Shown: positions 45,636-56,524 of the stretch, piece by piece | Layout of the letters: every line of letters starts with the position of its first letter | Position numbering within the stretch: the first letter of the stretch is position 1 | From: Volvox africanus | Taxonomy: Eukaryota > Chlorophyta > Chlorophyceae > Chlamydomonadales > Volvocaceae | Direction: 5' to 3' | Assembly (NCBI GenBank): GCA_030268105.1 | Contig: BSDZ01000010.1 | Coordinates: 4,502,001-4,566,000, forward strand | Length of the DNA stretch: 64,000 nt | The notes under the pieces: generated by a model | Database searches by the model: none | Told to the model about the DNA's origin: nothing | The model's input: only the letters and a program-made list of their open reading frames with translations | Made by a program: the position numbers and the translations under genes

Positions 45636-48600
45636 ATGGAGACACATTCACCAGTTGTTTGTAAACTGCTGGTCTGCTGTCCTAATGAAGAAAAGAGGCG
45701 TATTGATACTGAGATAAATCTGTCAGTGGTAGATTTCGAGCAGCTCCTTACTGATGCAGCTGGCGCAAAATCAATCAGTGAAGTTTCAGTTCAGGTTTTA
45801 GACTCGGAGGATGAGGATGGCAAGCTTGTGGCCCAGCAGGTGGCGCCTGTGCAGCTGCTTAGCCGCTGCACTCGGTGGCTGAAGAAGGAAATTAGCGCGC
45901 CTTTCAAGGGGAAGGCTTGGAACCAGGCTCAGAAGAAACTAACTATCCACGTATCCCTAAAACAGCCATCTGTTCAATTGGTATCCCCTGAAGTAAGCAG
46001 AATCAGTATACGAAAGGATCATGATCGTGGTGAGCCATTAAAGTGGAGCAGGTCATATGAGCAGGCCGCCATCAACAAAGCCGTCCGCGACAACGTGCCG
46101 TACAACCTCGACAGCAGCCTGAAGAATCCACGGGTCCTCATTGCGAAGGATATTCAACGTGAGCCGCATCTGCAGCCCGTTTGGGATAAGTGCTTTGCTG
46201 CTGGCTTTGCACAAGTGGCTGACTTACAGCCAAGAGTTACGGTCGACTGCTTCAAGAAGAAATGGCAAAAGTATGTACATGTTTATTTTCCTAATGTCAT
46301 GCTTCTAGTGATTATCTTGTTTGTGGTAATCATACATGCCATCCATTTCACTAGCTTACTTTCAGTGGGGACAGACAACAATAGAATGAAGCATGCACAG
46401 CATCATAAGTAAGCACTTTCATTCGGTGCATCCCATGTACTTTGTAGATACGCAACGGATTACAATGCCCAACGTGCAAGGGAAGAAAAGGTGAAGGCCA
46501 CCCACAAGGAGGAACTTGCCTGCAAGCCAGGTTTGTGAGCTCCTATCCTACTGCTACTGTCATCCATATACTTGTTTTACAACATTTTTTGATCAGGTTG
46601 ATTGATAAAAAAATTCCTTTCTATGTATTTTGAAAAATGGAATTTGGGATAAACGTGGGCCAAAGATTTGTTTTACGACAGAGGACATGCATGCCGCTTA
46701 CACTATGTACTGGATTACGAAAATTTTTGACAATGTTGTGTATTATGGCATCTGGCGTTGATGTTCGTCTTCGCATTATTTTTATGTAGAGGACCTTGAG
46801 AAGAAGCCATGGAAGAAGCTATGGAACAAGGAGTCTCGGGCACCCTGGAGGAGCTTCAAGTACGCTCAGCCAGATAACCCAGATGCGGGTCCCAGTGAGT
46901 GCCGCATTGCGATGGAGGATTTGAATGTGACAGATCGGCAGCAGGAGCTTATTAATGCACTTGTGCAGCGGAAGCAGATTGAAAGCAGTAAGACATCCTT
47001 CACCGTACCAGCCACTCCAGTGCCGGTTGGAGCTGGTGGAACAGCTCAGCATACACCAGGCCTTGGTGCACTGGAGTTGCCAAAAGGCACTACGGTAAGA
47101 TGTGATTATGCATGTGTTCACTTTTATTATTGCTGCTGCTTCGCCACCCTAATAGTACGTACTTCTTAGTATGTTTGCAGAAAGTACGTCACAGTTCATG
47201 CATAACATTTGTTTCTTATTTTAGCTAGTTAAACAATAACAATTTTTTCATGCCTTTATTTCCTCATTTACGAAATGCTTAATTGCTACCAAACCGCAGA
47301 AAAGCGGCCGAAATGACGAGCCGCCAGGAACTCAGGATGGGCGCACTAGCCAACGCCAAAAGCAGCCCGCACATGGTGAAGATGCATTGATGATGGTGCT
47401 GGCTGCCAATGCAGCTCGCATACATCAGAAGGAGAAGGAGATCAAGGCCGCTAGACGCCGACAGGTTAGTCCAAATAATAGTGGTAAAGAGAGTGGATGA
47501 AGGGGTGTGCAAATTTCCAGGCGCGCTTAGCAAGGTTATTGCAGGATGGGTGATGTACATTACTGATTGCATGTACAGGGATGTACAGGTCATTAATGTC
47601 CTTTAACCTGTTTTCTCCATTTTGTCTTTTATGTAATTGTTCCTATATTCCTCAAACATACTTCCTTTTCATGTAGGCAAAGAGTTCAGAGCCCTCTAAG
47701 GCAAGGAACTCCAGCAGGAATGCTACAAACTCAAGCAAGGCGGCAGCGAAAAAGGTACAGCCCATTCATCCTGTCTTCCCGTTTTAGTGAGTTGTAATTT
47801 TATGTTTCGTTCTAGTCTTTTAATTTGCTGCGTGCTTTGTAGTTTGATGTGGTATATGTCCATTTGTTTTTCTCTTTTTTAATAAAAAATGTAAGCTTAT
47901 CATTTCTAAAATCATATATGTATGTTAATGGTGGGCCTTGAAGGTAACAAACAATGATGATGTGTGGCCATCCACGAAAGTGAGACGGACAAGCACGGGC
48001 ATCAAAAGAAAGGTACATTATATTGAGGCCCGACATTAATTACTTTTTAATAATATTTCTCATCACTATCTAGTCCCTTAACGTGTTTTGGACCAGCAGG
48101 TGCCGGTGGAAGACAAGTCTACGGACGGTGACGACAATAATGACAGTTAAGACCACCGGCGATAGAAGGTAAATTTCCTGAGTTCAGCTTGTTGTCTTAA
48201 TTTCCTGCTTGTATGAATGTAATATTCTAATATCTGTTGTTTTGACTGGTAAAGGTCAAGAGTGCTTCGGAAGATGTGCGATGTACACGGGCACGACGTC
48301 AACGTGGGAGCTCAGGGAGTATGAAGAAACAGGTAACAAAGTGTCCACGTACATAGTACCTAGAAGCACTGCCCATCCATCATGATTAAAGATATCGTAA
48401 CCGAAATTGATAATTGCTGTCGTGTCGGCTTAATTTACCTTTATACTTATGCATGTAAATAATATCTAATTTTCCTTTTCTGAATTTTTCAGGAGTTGCT
48501 TCAGGAGGAGGTGAGCAAGGACGAGAAGAGTGAGGACGAGCAGGATGATGCCACCAGTGTGCGAGAGGACGATGACAACAAAGATAGTGAAATAGAAGAC

Positions 48601-48711
48601 GATTAGATAGAACTAACATCTAACATATTTGTTTCTAAGCTTATATTAGAGCGGGCTGCTAAATGTGTGGTGGCAGATGAAGTTAGGATGTATGTACCTA
48701 ATGATGATTGA
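45636..48711 (+). CDS. Gene D, copy H: the only copy with its own 3' exons
   Basis: Exons 1-6 as in other units (45636-46270, 46448-46530, 46790-47094, 47300-47464, 47677-47754, 47944-48012). Beyond the amplicon edge are three more exons with good GT-AG borders, all phase 0: 48097-48168, 48255-48332 and 48493 to either TAG 48604-48606 or TGA 48709-48711. Exon 9 is strongly acidic (SKDEKSEDEQDD). Exon 7 contains in-frame TAA (48148) and TAG (48163), yet it is 72 nt and keeps phase 0 into exon 8. Either this copy is a pseudogene ending at 48150 (about 462 codons), exon 7 is skipped, or TAA/TAG are read as sense codons here. Confidence 0.6.
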
Positions 48712-49130
48712 AATGATTGGTGCATGGTACAAATGATTATTGAACTCATAAACAGAATTTGATTGGCAGGATTGGATGTGTAGAAATTTGATTGTTCCGT
48801 TGAATTAATGCGTACTCACCAATGGCTGCTTACCTGGATGCTTCCCGAATATTGAGCTGTAAATTATTTCCTGGAATATTTTCATCTATCAATACTGAAA
48901 TCCTATTGATATTCTTCATAACAGCTATGTACATTACGACAGGATAGTATCCGTACACAAAAAATAATTCTGCAGCGGGTTGGCAAAACAGCAAACAATA
49001 ACAGGAATGATAACTGAAACAGTAAAGAAATAACGAGAACGACCAAAAGTAGTTACAGTGAGCAAGAATGCGAGGCTGCCTCGTACGCAAAGCGAAAGTG
49101 GCGCGAATGTTGCTATCGCACACGTAAGAC
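48712..49130. other. Low-information flank
   Basis: A/T-rich sequence after gene D with no convincing gene. A 97-codon minus-strand open frame (49123-48830) has no recognisable domain or splice context and is not called. Confidence 0.5.
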
Positions 49131-49628
49131 CTTGCGAAAGCGTGCGAATATGTTAGTTACATGCGTATAAAACTTTTACGCAACCCACAACTGCTAGCTG
49201 TGTACACATTATTCGCAGCATACGCAAGCATGCGTTAATGCGCGTTAGGCGTGTGTGTATTGTGCGTTAGAGGACTTTAAGTGCGTTAACATCCATGCAC
49301 GCTATGTATTTTTGCTTGCGTATGGGTCTCTAACGCTTGCGTTGCGTTAGGCCTAACGCACACCTTAGAATCTATGTGGGTGCGTTTGACATTGCGTAAG
49401 TTCGCGTTAGGTTGCGTTAGCTAACGCAAAGTAAACGCAAACATTTTCGTTCCCTCCCAAAAACCTTTATTTGCGATTGCGTTAGGTGCGTTAGGATTGC
49501 GTTAGCGATACGCAAGCAATAACTCAATGCGTTTGATTTGCGTTAGGCTTTGCGTTAGCTCGCGTTAGTTCGCGTTAAGCTTGCGTTAGGCTAGCGTTAG
49601 GGGTCCCTAACGCTAGCCTAACGCGAGC
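49131..49628. repeat. GCGTTAG-motif cluster ending in a palindrome
   Basis: About 500 bp with some sixteen GCGTTA(G) motifs on the plus strand at irregular spacing and several CTAACGC complements, becoming denser to the right. It is not a simple tandem repeat. It ends where copia-B begins. It may be a degenerate minisatellite or the terminal region of a foldback/MITE-type DNA transposon. Confidence 0.7.
49583..49624. repeat. Near-perfect palindrome, 20-bp arms
   Basis: 49583-49602 and 49605-49624 are exact reverse complements separated by two bases. Each arm contains GCGTTAGGCTAGCG or its complement. Weaker complementarity continues outward. It would form a stable hairpin or cruciform and marks the edge of the motif cluster next to the truncated copia-B. 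Confidence 0.85.
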
Positions 49629-49651
49629 TAACGCACGAATTCCTTGTTATA

Positions 49652-50497
49652 GTGATCAACATGGCCGCCAGAATACAAGAACCCAAATCTCACCATGACG
49701 CGGTCAGAGGCCCTCACCGCATCAAGTGGCAACAAGCGATGAACGATGAGATAATTGCCCACATGACCAACGGCACATGGGAAATTGGCATTCCACCGCC
49801 TGGCACAAACGTCCTACCCTGCCGCTGGGTCTACAAAGTCAAGACATGCCCTGATGGCTCAATCGACAGATACAAGGCGCGTCTGGTTGCGAAGGGCTTC
49901 GCACAACGCGAGGGGGTGGATTTTGGAGAACTGTTTGCACCTACATCACGAGGCTCATCATTCTGGGCCATCCTGGCCATCGCCGCCGCAAGGGACTTCG
50001 AAGTACACCAACTAGATGTCTCCACGGCATTTTTGAACGGCGACCTCAAAGAAGAAATCTGGATGAAACCACCACCGGGATACGACCTGGCGACCCCAGG
50101 AGCTGCCTGCCGTCTACTCAAGTCGATATATGGCCTCCGCCAAGCATCCCGCTGCTGGTACGACAAACTGTGCACCAAATTCGCTGAAATCGGACTCACC
50201 ACATCTAAATCCGACCAAGCGATGTTCGTGAGAGCAAACAACAACAAAGGAGACGTGTTCGTGCTGGTCCACGTGGACAACATGTGCATTGCGGCTAAAG
50301 ACCCCGAGCTGATCCGAAATCTCAAGGCAGAAATCAGCAAACTATTCAAGGTAAGAGATCTTGGCCGCATTGAGGTATTTCTGGGCATGGAAGTTCGACG
50401 GCAACCCAATGGAGAGATCACGCTATCACAATCCAGCTATGTGGAACGCATCCTGCATAAGCATGGCATGAGCGAGGTTAAACCCAAAACTTCACCT
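49652..50497 (+). pseudogene. Copia-B reverse transcriptase with altered catalytic site
   Basis: Copia RT: WVYKVK, DRYKARLVAKG, HQLDVSTAFLNG, KSIYGLRQ and the motif LVHVDN near 50275. Family RTs, including copia-A here, have Asp-Asp at this point; the second Asp is Asn (GAC to AAC), which should abolish polymerase activity. The frame shifts near 50497 after KPKTS, so the open frame continuing to 50770 is out of phase with the RNase H region. The ATG at 49661 is internal to an ancestral pol, not a real start. Confidence 0.85.
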
Positions 50498-50516
50498 GGA
50501 CAAAGACACCGAGCTG

Positions 50517-51194
50517 TTGGAGGATCCGACGCCGTACAGAGCACTCATTGGCGAGCTCAACTACCTGGCAGTCAGCACGCGTCCAGACCTTGGCTTCGCC
50601 CTCAGCATGTTGTCACGATTCATGGCCAAGCCAACCAAACCAGCAATGGGCATGGCAAAGGGGGTCCTTCGCTACGTGGCGGGCACGCGCAACCTGGGCC
50701 TACAGTTCCGGCGGGAGGGCAAGGAGATCATCGATGGATATTGCGATTCGGACTGGGCAGGAGACACTAACTCAAGGTGATCCACGACTGGGTACGTATT
50801 TCACGTTAATGGTACCGCAATCAGCTGGAGCAGTCAGTTGCAGCGCACTGTGGCAGCGTCATCCGTGGAGGCTGAATACCAGGCCCTTTCCAGCGCCGTC
50901 AGGGAAGTCCTTTGGTTGAATAAGCTATGCGGGGACCTAAAGGCGGACTTCGACGGAATCAGAATCAACATAGACTCACAAGGGGCCTTAGACCTAGGCA
51001 ACAACCCCATTACCTCATCACGGTCTAAGCATATTGATGTACAGCATCACATGATTCGTGAGAGAGTGATAGAGGGTGACGTGGCACTGAGGCATTGCCG
51101 CACGGAGGAGATGGTGGCGGACGCATTGACCAAACCACTACCAGAAGGAAAGTTCGTCTGGTGCCGCCGAGAAATGGGACTAGACGATGCCTGA
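50517..51194 (+). pseudogene. Copia-B RNase H region, broken by TGA
   Basis: Frame 50517-50780 (DPTPYRALIGELNYLAV... to DSDWAGD) is the normal continuation of RT into RNase H and ends in TGA 50778-50780, where fragment #1 has CGA. Frame 50838-51194 then carries SSVEAEY, DSQGAL and ADALTKPL and ends at TGA, the same terminal stop as fragment #1. Confidence 0.83.
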
Positions 51195-51499
51195 CGAGGA
51201 AGTCATCGATTTGTTGGTAGAGACCAGCTCATATAGGCCAATAAGGCGTGAGTCCGGGTGGCTGGCTGTAGTTAATCTGTATTTGATAGTGAGGTTATTA
51301 TCTCATTTGACAATAACTTTCATAAGCGAAGGATTACTTATTCTTATTGTGGCACCTAACAGCACCAGTCCAGCATTGTCTCAATTGCCTTATCGTAGAG
51401 GTTTATTTTAGTGATACTTAGCAACTTGACGCTACTAACTTTGAGGGGGTGTGATATTGAAGTGCCCTATTCCACCATGACGTGCATCCCGAGGGGGTG

Positions 51500-51781
51500 T
51501 GTTGCGATTATGCTGGATTTCACGTCATCGTAATACAGTTTGGTAACGGTTGTGTAATCGCTCTTACTTAGGTGTGAGTAACTGCGATGTAAGTTAGATA
51601 TTGCGACGAGTGCTGTACAGTTATTATCACGAGTATATTGTTTATGCGCACTCTGCTCTAGTTAGTCTTGCGCGTTACTAACGTTGATACAATAATTATT
51701 CATGCCAAATATACACGGTTCCTGCGTCAATACATTGTAATCTATCCACGTTTCGCATCGGTTGCTCCTATCTTCGTAAGA
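51500..51781 (+). repeat. Copia-B LTR (#2)
   Basis: 282 bp beginning TGTTGCGATT after a polypurine tract. It ends GTAAGA at the same base as the LTR at 7411-7692, then passes into gypsy gag. Confidence 0.75.
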
Positions 51782-51880
51782 GCACCATCATGCAAGGGAT
51801 TCGGTAAGACCGCGATGAAACCAAAAGATGCGATCCTCCTCAGGGAAATTAACGATAGGGGTTATCAGTGCCTCAAAACG

Positions 51881-52500
51881 CTACTGATAAGCAGGAACGG
51901 TCTCGTGTGGACACATATGGTATGTGCCTTGCGCCAGCATCTTACGAGCCTCATTACTACGAGATCGAACTTCGGTAGCAAAGCAAGCGGGGAGAGCATA
52001 TATCAGGTTATCGAACGTATACTTAACTCTAGCAGTTGTCCATTCGTCATACCAATCCTTTGCAGCACCCTCAAGGGTATTCCCAACAAACAGACATTTA
52101 ATGGAGTCGCATCCCCCGCCGTGCACCACTTGCAGATATTACCTAGCGTCACGAACATAGGCCCGTGTTCTATCCGTGACACTATGTCCTGAATTCTTTG
52201 CCTTTTCGTCAGCGGAGATATTAAGCTTAGGCACGGGGATAGTCAACTTCATTACCTTCGGTATTCTGACGGTTCTTGAACTGCAGGTGTTACCGGAGCC
52301 CGTTGCGTCCCAACTCCTTCACTCGTTGTAGCAGCTGCCGACAGTGGTACAATTAAGTGTGAAGGGGTCTGGAGAACAATGGGATCTGACATAATACGAG
52401 TTTCGACAGTATTGGGATCAGTGAAAGCAGTTCTAGCGGTGAGACTGCCGTCGGGCTGGCTTGTGGTGCCCAGATAGGAACTATCTTTGTGTCCCGACAT
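51881..52500 (-). pseudogene. Gypsy gag fragment (element 0)
   Basis: Starts MSGHKDSSYLG at 52500 and matches body-1 gag. A one-base deletion near 52253 shifts the frame after QEP. A TAA (RC of 52135-52137 region) replaces the CAA of body 1 in the sequence RQYLQ, and a TAG follows AYQ where body 1 has TCC. Truncated at 51782 by the copia-B LTR. Body 2 shares the TAA and TAG but not the deletion. Confidence 0.75.
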
Positions 52501-52739
52501 GGAGCACGAACTTATATTTATGAACAGGAATTTACTAAAACACCTGTGAGCAAGTTAACACAAGAGGAATTTTCAACTACTCGCGTACCGACAGAACTCC
52601 CGAGTAAGCCGAGAAGAAAAGCAATGTAATCCATAAGGCCATCTTTTATCTCAGTGGTTTTCTGAATCAAGGCCTTGATCTGTCCCGTGTTTAAGTGCTG
52701 TCCAGCCAACACCGCATTCAGCGTTGGTGTACATTCACC

Positions 52740-53780
52740 TGCGACTCACAGTGCAACCTCGCAACAAGAATGCAGCAGCTAGTTATCAACAGATGTCTAG
52801 GATTACAAACCGGAAGCGGCGGCGTCCAGGACAGTGTGGCCAAGGTCCTCAGCGAAGGTGTCTAACGGACTGCGGTGAATGTTGTCGTCTTTCGCCATCG
52901 CGAGAACCTACTTTCGATGAGGGACAATGCGGCAGTCGTGACTCTACCCGTCTCAATACCAAATTTGTTGTATCCTTCCTTCTTCGATCATGCACTGAAT
53001 CTGCACGTCTGATTGTTAGCTTAGTGTGCACCGTGCTTACGAACAGCAAGGCGATCCAATGCGAGTAAAGTGACAGCGGAAGACTCAACAATAAGGAAAG
53101 ATCCAACTTACAATAGTCTTCATTTACAAATTGGTAGTCGGCCGTCAGACCCCGCTGGCAATGTTCATCATCCGGCTGAAGATGCTATGCTGGAATACCT
53201 CAGGCCGAATATAAATGCATAAAACGTATGTATACGAATAAGATTGTGTTAAGTACACGAGTACTTAATCCAAAGTAGCGTCGAGCCGACTTCAGGCTCT
53301 AGGCGGCCGTCCTTGCACCTATCACGTCGTGATACCGATGTGCAGTACAGGTCTCACTGGATTCCGATCTCAAGTGTGAGTACCTTCGTAGCACTATTCT
53401 AAATATCGCGTAATCCGTGATATTCATGGATGCAACGCATGCAATATGCCAAGGTCCGAATATTGATATTCGGTTGCCGACCCAACCATCGCGATCGACG
53501 CCTTCTCTCATACGCGTTTGGTTTATGACACAGATGAGGTAGTAGTATTTAAAGTATTATTACGTGGGATATTATGCCAACAGATAGATCGCGCATTAAT
53601 TATCAGCCTCGAGTCAAACATGTTGACCGACAGCGTGATGTTGTAGATGATAATGCGACATGCCTGATTAGCTAGATATACTTGAGTATATCATGCTAAT
53701 ATGGTTATATCATGCTTCATAATGCTCGAATGTGTTGAGGCCTATTTCGTTGTCAACGGTAATCGAACCGGCATACAACA
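52740..53780 (-). repeat. Gypsy LTR 1
   Basis: About 1 kb similar to 57985-59027, including a conserved block at 53322-53640 / 58570-58888. The minus-strand start is TGTTGTATG at 53780. The inner boundary near the gag leader is approximate. 53781 onward is an inverted RT fragment, not the expected polypurine tract. Confidence 0.65.
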
Positions 53781-54057
53781 TTAAGCCCGTTGGAGCTGGA
53801 TGAAGTAAAGGGGCAAGTGGGGGATCTGCTTGCAAAGGGTATGATTCGGCCCAGCACATCGCCATACTCTGCACCGATATTGTTTGTCGGTAAGAAGGAT
53901 GGGACGTTGCGCATGTGCATTGATTATCGGGGCTTCAATGCGACCACGATTAAAAATTGCTACCCTTTGCCGCGCATCCATGACCTGCTCGATAAGTTGA
54001 AAGGCTCAGCTTATTTTTCCTCGATTGACCTTCAAAAGGGGTATAACCAGATACAGT
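53781..54057 (+). pseudogene. Inverted gypsy RT fragment
   Basis: Plus-strand frame [13 protein letters not shown] through [14 protein letters not shown] to [12 protein letters not shown], homologous to the RT N-terminus of body 1, which lies on the minus strand at about 55231-54960. The fragment therefore forms an inverted repeat with body 1, separated by about 900 bp, and takes the place of the integrase and chromodomain that should follow RNase H. Confidence 0.85.
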
Positions 54058-55711
54058 ATGATATGTACAGTCGAAACAAGATAGATACCCCATTCATCTG
54101 GATTGTCGTTGGTTGAGCAAAAAACAGGACACTCTGTAAGAATGTCAGCGGTTTGTGGTCGGTCTTCAGTGTAAAAGGGCGGCCTTCGAGGTAACAGCGT
54201 CACTCTTTCAAAGCATGCAGAACTGCCAACAGCTCCTGCTCTCCGGTCGTGTATCGGGTCTCCGCACCCGAGAATTTCTTACTCATGAAGGCGATCAGTC
54301 GTCCTTCCTGCAACAATACAGCACCGCTTCCATGCAAGGAAGCATCCGATATTACTTCTACACGAAACGGTAACGAGTGATCAGGGAAAGAGAGGGTAAC
54401 AATTCGCTTGAGCTCTTCGAATGCCCGCTGGCACGCGGGTTTCCAGGCTTCGAGGGAAGCGAAACCTCCTTTCTTTGTCAAACTCGTAAGCGGGGCCGCA
54501 ATAATGGAGTATTTATTGATAAACTTACGGAAGTAGTTGGTCAAACCCAAGAACTGGCGTAGTTCGGTGAGGTTCTGAGGCGCGGGCCATTTGCGAACCA
54601 CAGCTACCTTCCGTGGGTCCATCCTTATTCCAATGGCCGACACGATGTGGCCAAAATACTCCACCTGAGGCTGTGCCCAAAGACACTTGGCGCGTTCAGC
54701 AAACAATTGCTCCCGCTTCATCACCTCAAGCATGAGCTCGAGATGCTTCAGGTGCTCCTCGCACGTCTTGGAATATATTAAAATATCGTCCAAGTAACAA
54801 ACGATGAACCTGTCGATATACGGTCTGAACATGCGGTCCATCCCTGCTTGAAATGTGGTGGGCGCATTTGTAAGTCCAAACGACAAGACCGTGTACTCGA
54901 AGTGACCAAAGGGGGTCTGGAAAGCGGTTTTCGGAATATCAGAGGCAGCAATGCGTATCTGGTTATACCCCTGTTGAAGGTCAATCGAGGAAAAATAAGC
55001 TGAGCCCTTCAGCTTATCGAGCAGGTCATCGTTGCGCGGCAAAGGGTAGCGATTTTTAATCATAGTCGCATTCAAGCCCCGACAATCAATGCACATATGC
55101 AACGTCCCATCCTTCTTACCGACAAACAATATCGGTGCAGAATATGGCGATGTGCTGGGCCGAATCATACCCTTTGCGAGCAGATCCCTCACTTGCCGCT
55201 TCACTTCATCTAGCTCCAACGGGCTTAACCTGTACATAGGTCGTGAAACGGGTTGTGCTCCGGGCACAAGAGGGATCGTATGGTCAACAGGCCGCATAGG
55301 TGGGAGCCCTGGGATGTCGTGAAAGACAACAGCATATTTATGCAGGAGGGCTTCGACCTCAACATCCTTCACGGTGGACTGCGTGGTGGTAGCATTCGAT
55401 TGCACCCGTGGCCTCACAAGCAACACATGGGCGCCTTTCCGTATCATCCGATTGGTTTCTTTGCGTCCAATTAGCTTGGGTTCTTGTTTTCCGCTGACGA
55501 TCGCCGCCAAAGCGAAATTAACCTCAGGCTCCGCAACAGTTCCGCCCTCCTCTGGTGTGATATCTTGGTACGACAGGAAAGGTACCTTAGTCGATAGGTT
55601 CCCTTTGCACAAAGTATGTGTGGTGGACTCCATATCGATGCGCGCACGGTACTGCCGTAATGTCGCGGCACCCAAAATGTACTGTGCCGTCTCCGAGAGA
55701 CCTTGTAGCAC
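54058..55711 (-). pseudogene. Gypsy body 1 RT and RNase H
   Basis: 503-codon frame 55711-54200. RT contains [29 protein letters not shown] and the intact catalytic YLDD ([14 protein letters not shown]). RNase H begins at [11 protein letters not shown] and runs to [10 protein letters not shown], where a TGA replaces the TGG (Trp) of body 2. Upstream it is in the same frame as protease, separated only by one TAA. Integrase is missing because the body is cut near 54057 by the inverted RT fragment. Confidence 0.85.
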
Positions 55712-56524
55712 ATACGGTTAGGCCCTAACACGCAGAGGGCCTATCGATAGGCTCAGGGTGATCCTGCCCGCGATGGGATGCTTTCCTCCATCAGCGAGGG
55801 TAACCTGTGCACAATCAGACGACTGAGGGGTCAACCCCAAAGCATTCACCTCCTTTGCCGAGATGAAGTCGTCGCTGGCGCCGGTATCCACAAGCGCCTT
55901 CATTAGTCGACCACCGAGGCCGATTTCAATGATAGGAACAAGATTTCCTGTTGGAGTCAACTCCGCAGAAAGTAGAAGTGATCCTAGCGCAGGCTCGAAC
56001 CTGGTAGAATCCATAAGAGGGGCCTCAAACCAAACTTCAGCAGTGTAAGATAGTTTAGGTAGTACCATCGGCCTGCCCGTCACATCCACACCGTTAAACA
56101 AAGCGGTGTCCGACTCAAACTGGAGAACACATTGCATACCTTCGAGCAGGGACGCAGCTCTGCGTTGACTATAAGAGGGAATTAGTATGCAAGCTGCAGT
56201 GTCCGGATTTTGACGACGGTATCTCTTATACCTGGTGAGCTGCTCGCACAACTCACGGAAAGATGAAGGGATAAACAAAGTAACGTGGCCGGATAAATTG
56301 AGGGAAGAAAGAGGACAGCGCAGTGCAAATAAATTACACAGCGAGTCAAAATGATTTAGTCCCGTGCGCCCGTCAAGCGAAAAGCGTCGCTAAATAGCCC
56401 GCTCGATTTGTCCAAAAACAGAAGGTAAAAGAGCCTTTATTGCTGGACGCAACGACGGCCAGCGGCCACAGTCACTCTCTTCAATCCCGGGAGAAGTCCC
56501 TTCCTCCACATCCCGGGCAACTTC
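55712..56524 (-). pseudogene. Gypsy body 1 protease region with in-frame TAG/TAA
   Basis: Frame 56278-55718 carries the aspartic protease motif LVDTGAS (about 55875) in a typical Ty3 context (MKALVDTGASDDFIS). The same frame is continuous with the CCHC ORF upstream (56923-56525) and the RT ORF downstream, broken only by TAG after VPKTT, TAG after ERAI and TAA after LRVRA. No TGA or frameshift occurs from 56923 to 54200. At ERAI, body 2 has GGG in place of TAG. Confidence 0.75.

Larger units (their letters stand above)
27924..48031 (+). repeat. Four complete 5,027-bp tandem amplicons (E-H)
   Basis: Units 27924-32950, 32951-37977, 37978-43004 and 43005-48031 follow head to tail with exact 5,027-bp spacing of every feature. 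Each unit reads, left to right: gene U 3'-truncated (minus), divergent intergenic region, gene D 3'-truncated (plus). The junction CCC|ATAGG fuses the 3' introns of the two genes. Copies are nearly identical. Unit H lacks a following amplicon and runs into different sequence at 48032. Confidence 0.97.
49629..51781 (+). mobile_element. Copia-B 3' half #2
   Basis: 5'-truncated Ty1/copia element: RT from its N-terminus, RNase H, 3' untranslated region, polypurine tract GAGGGGGTG at 51491-51499 and a 282-bp LTR 51500-51781. Gag, protease and integrase are absent. It abuts the palindrome cluster on the left and a gypsy fragment on the right. It differs from fragment #1 by scattered substitutions, so it is a separate, older copy. 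Confidence 0.88.

Noticed and set aside
24003..48031. CRISPR array or rDNA repeat
   Set aside because: Unit size, spliced genes and absence of rRNA-like sequence exclude both.
48830..49123. 97-codon minus-strand ORF
   Set aside because: No domain, no splice context and composition like the A/T-rich flank.
49200..49628. Interstitial telomere repeat
   Set aside because: The GCGTTAG motif differs from known TTTAGGG-type telomere units, is irregularly spaced and occurs on both strands.
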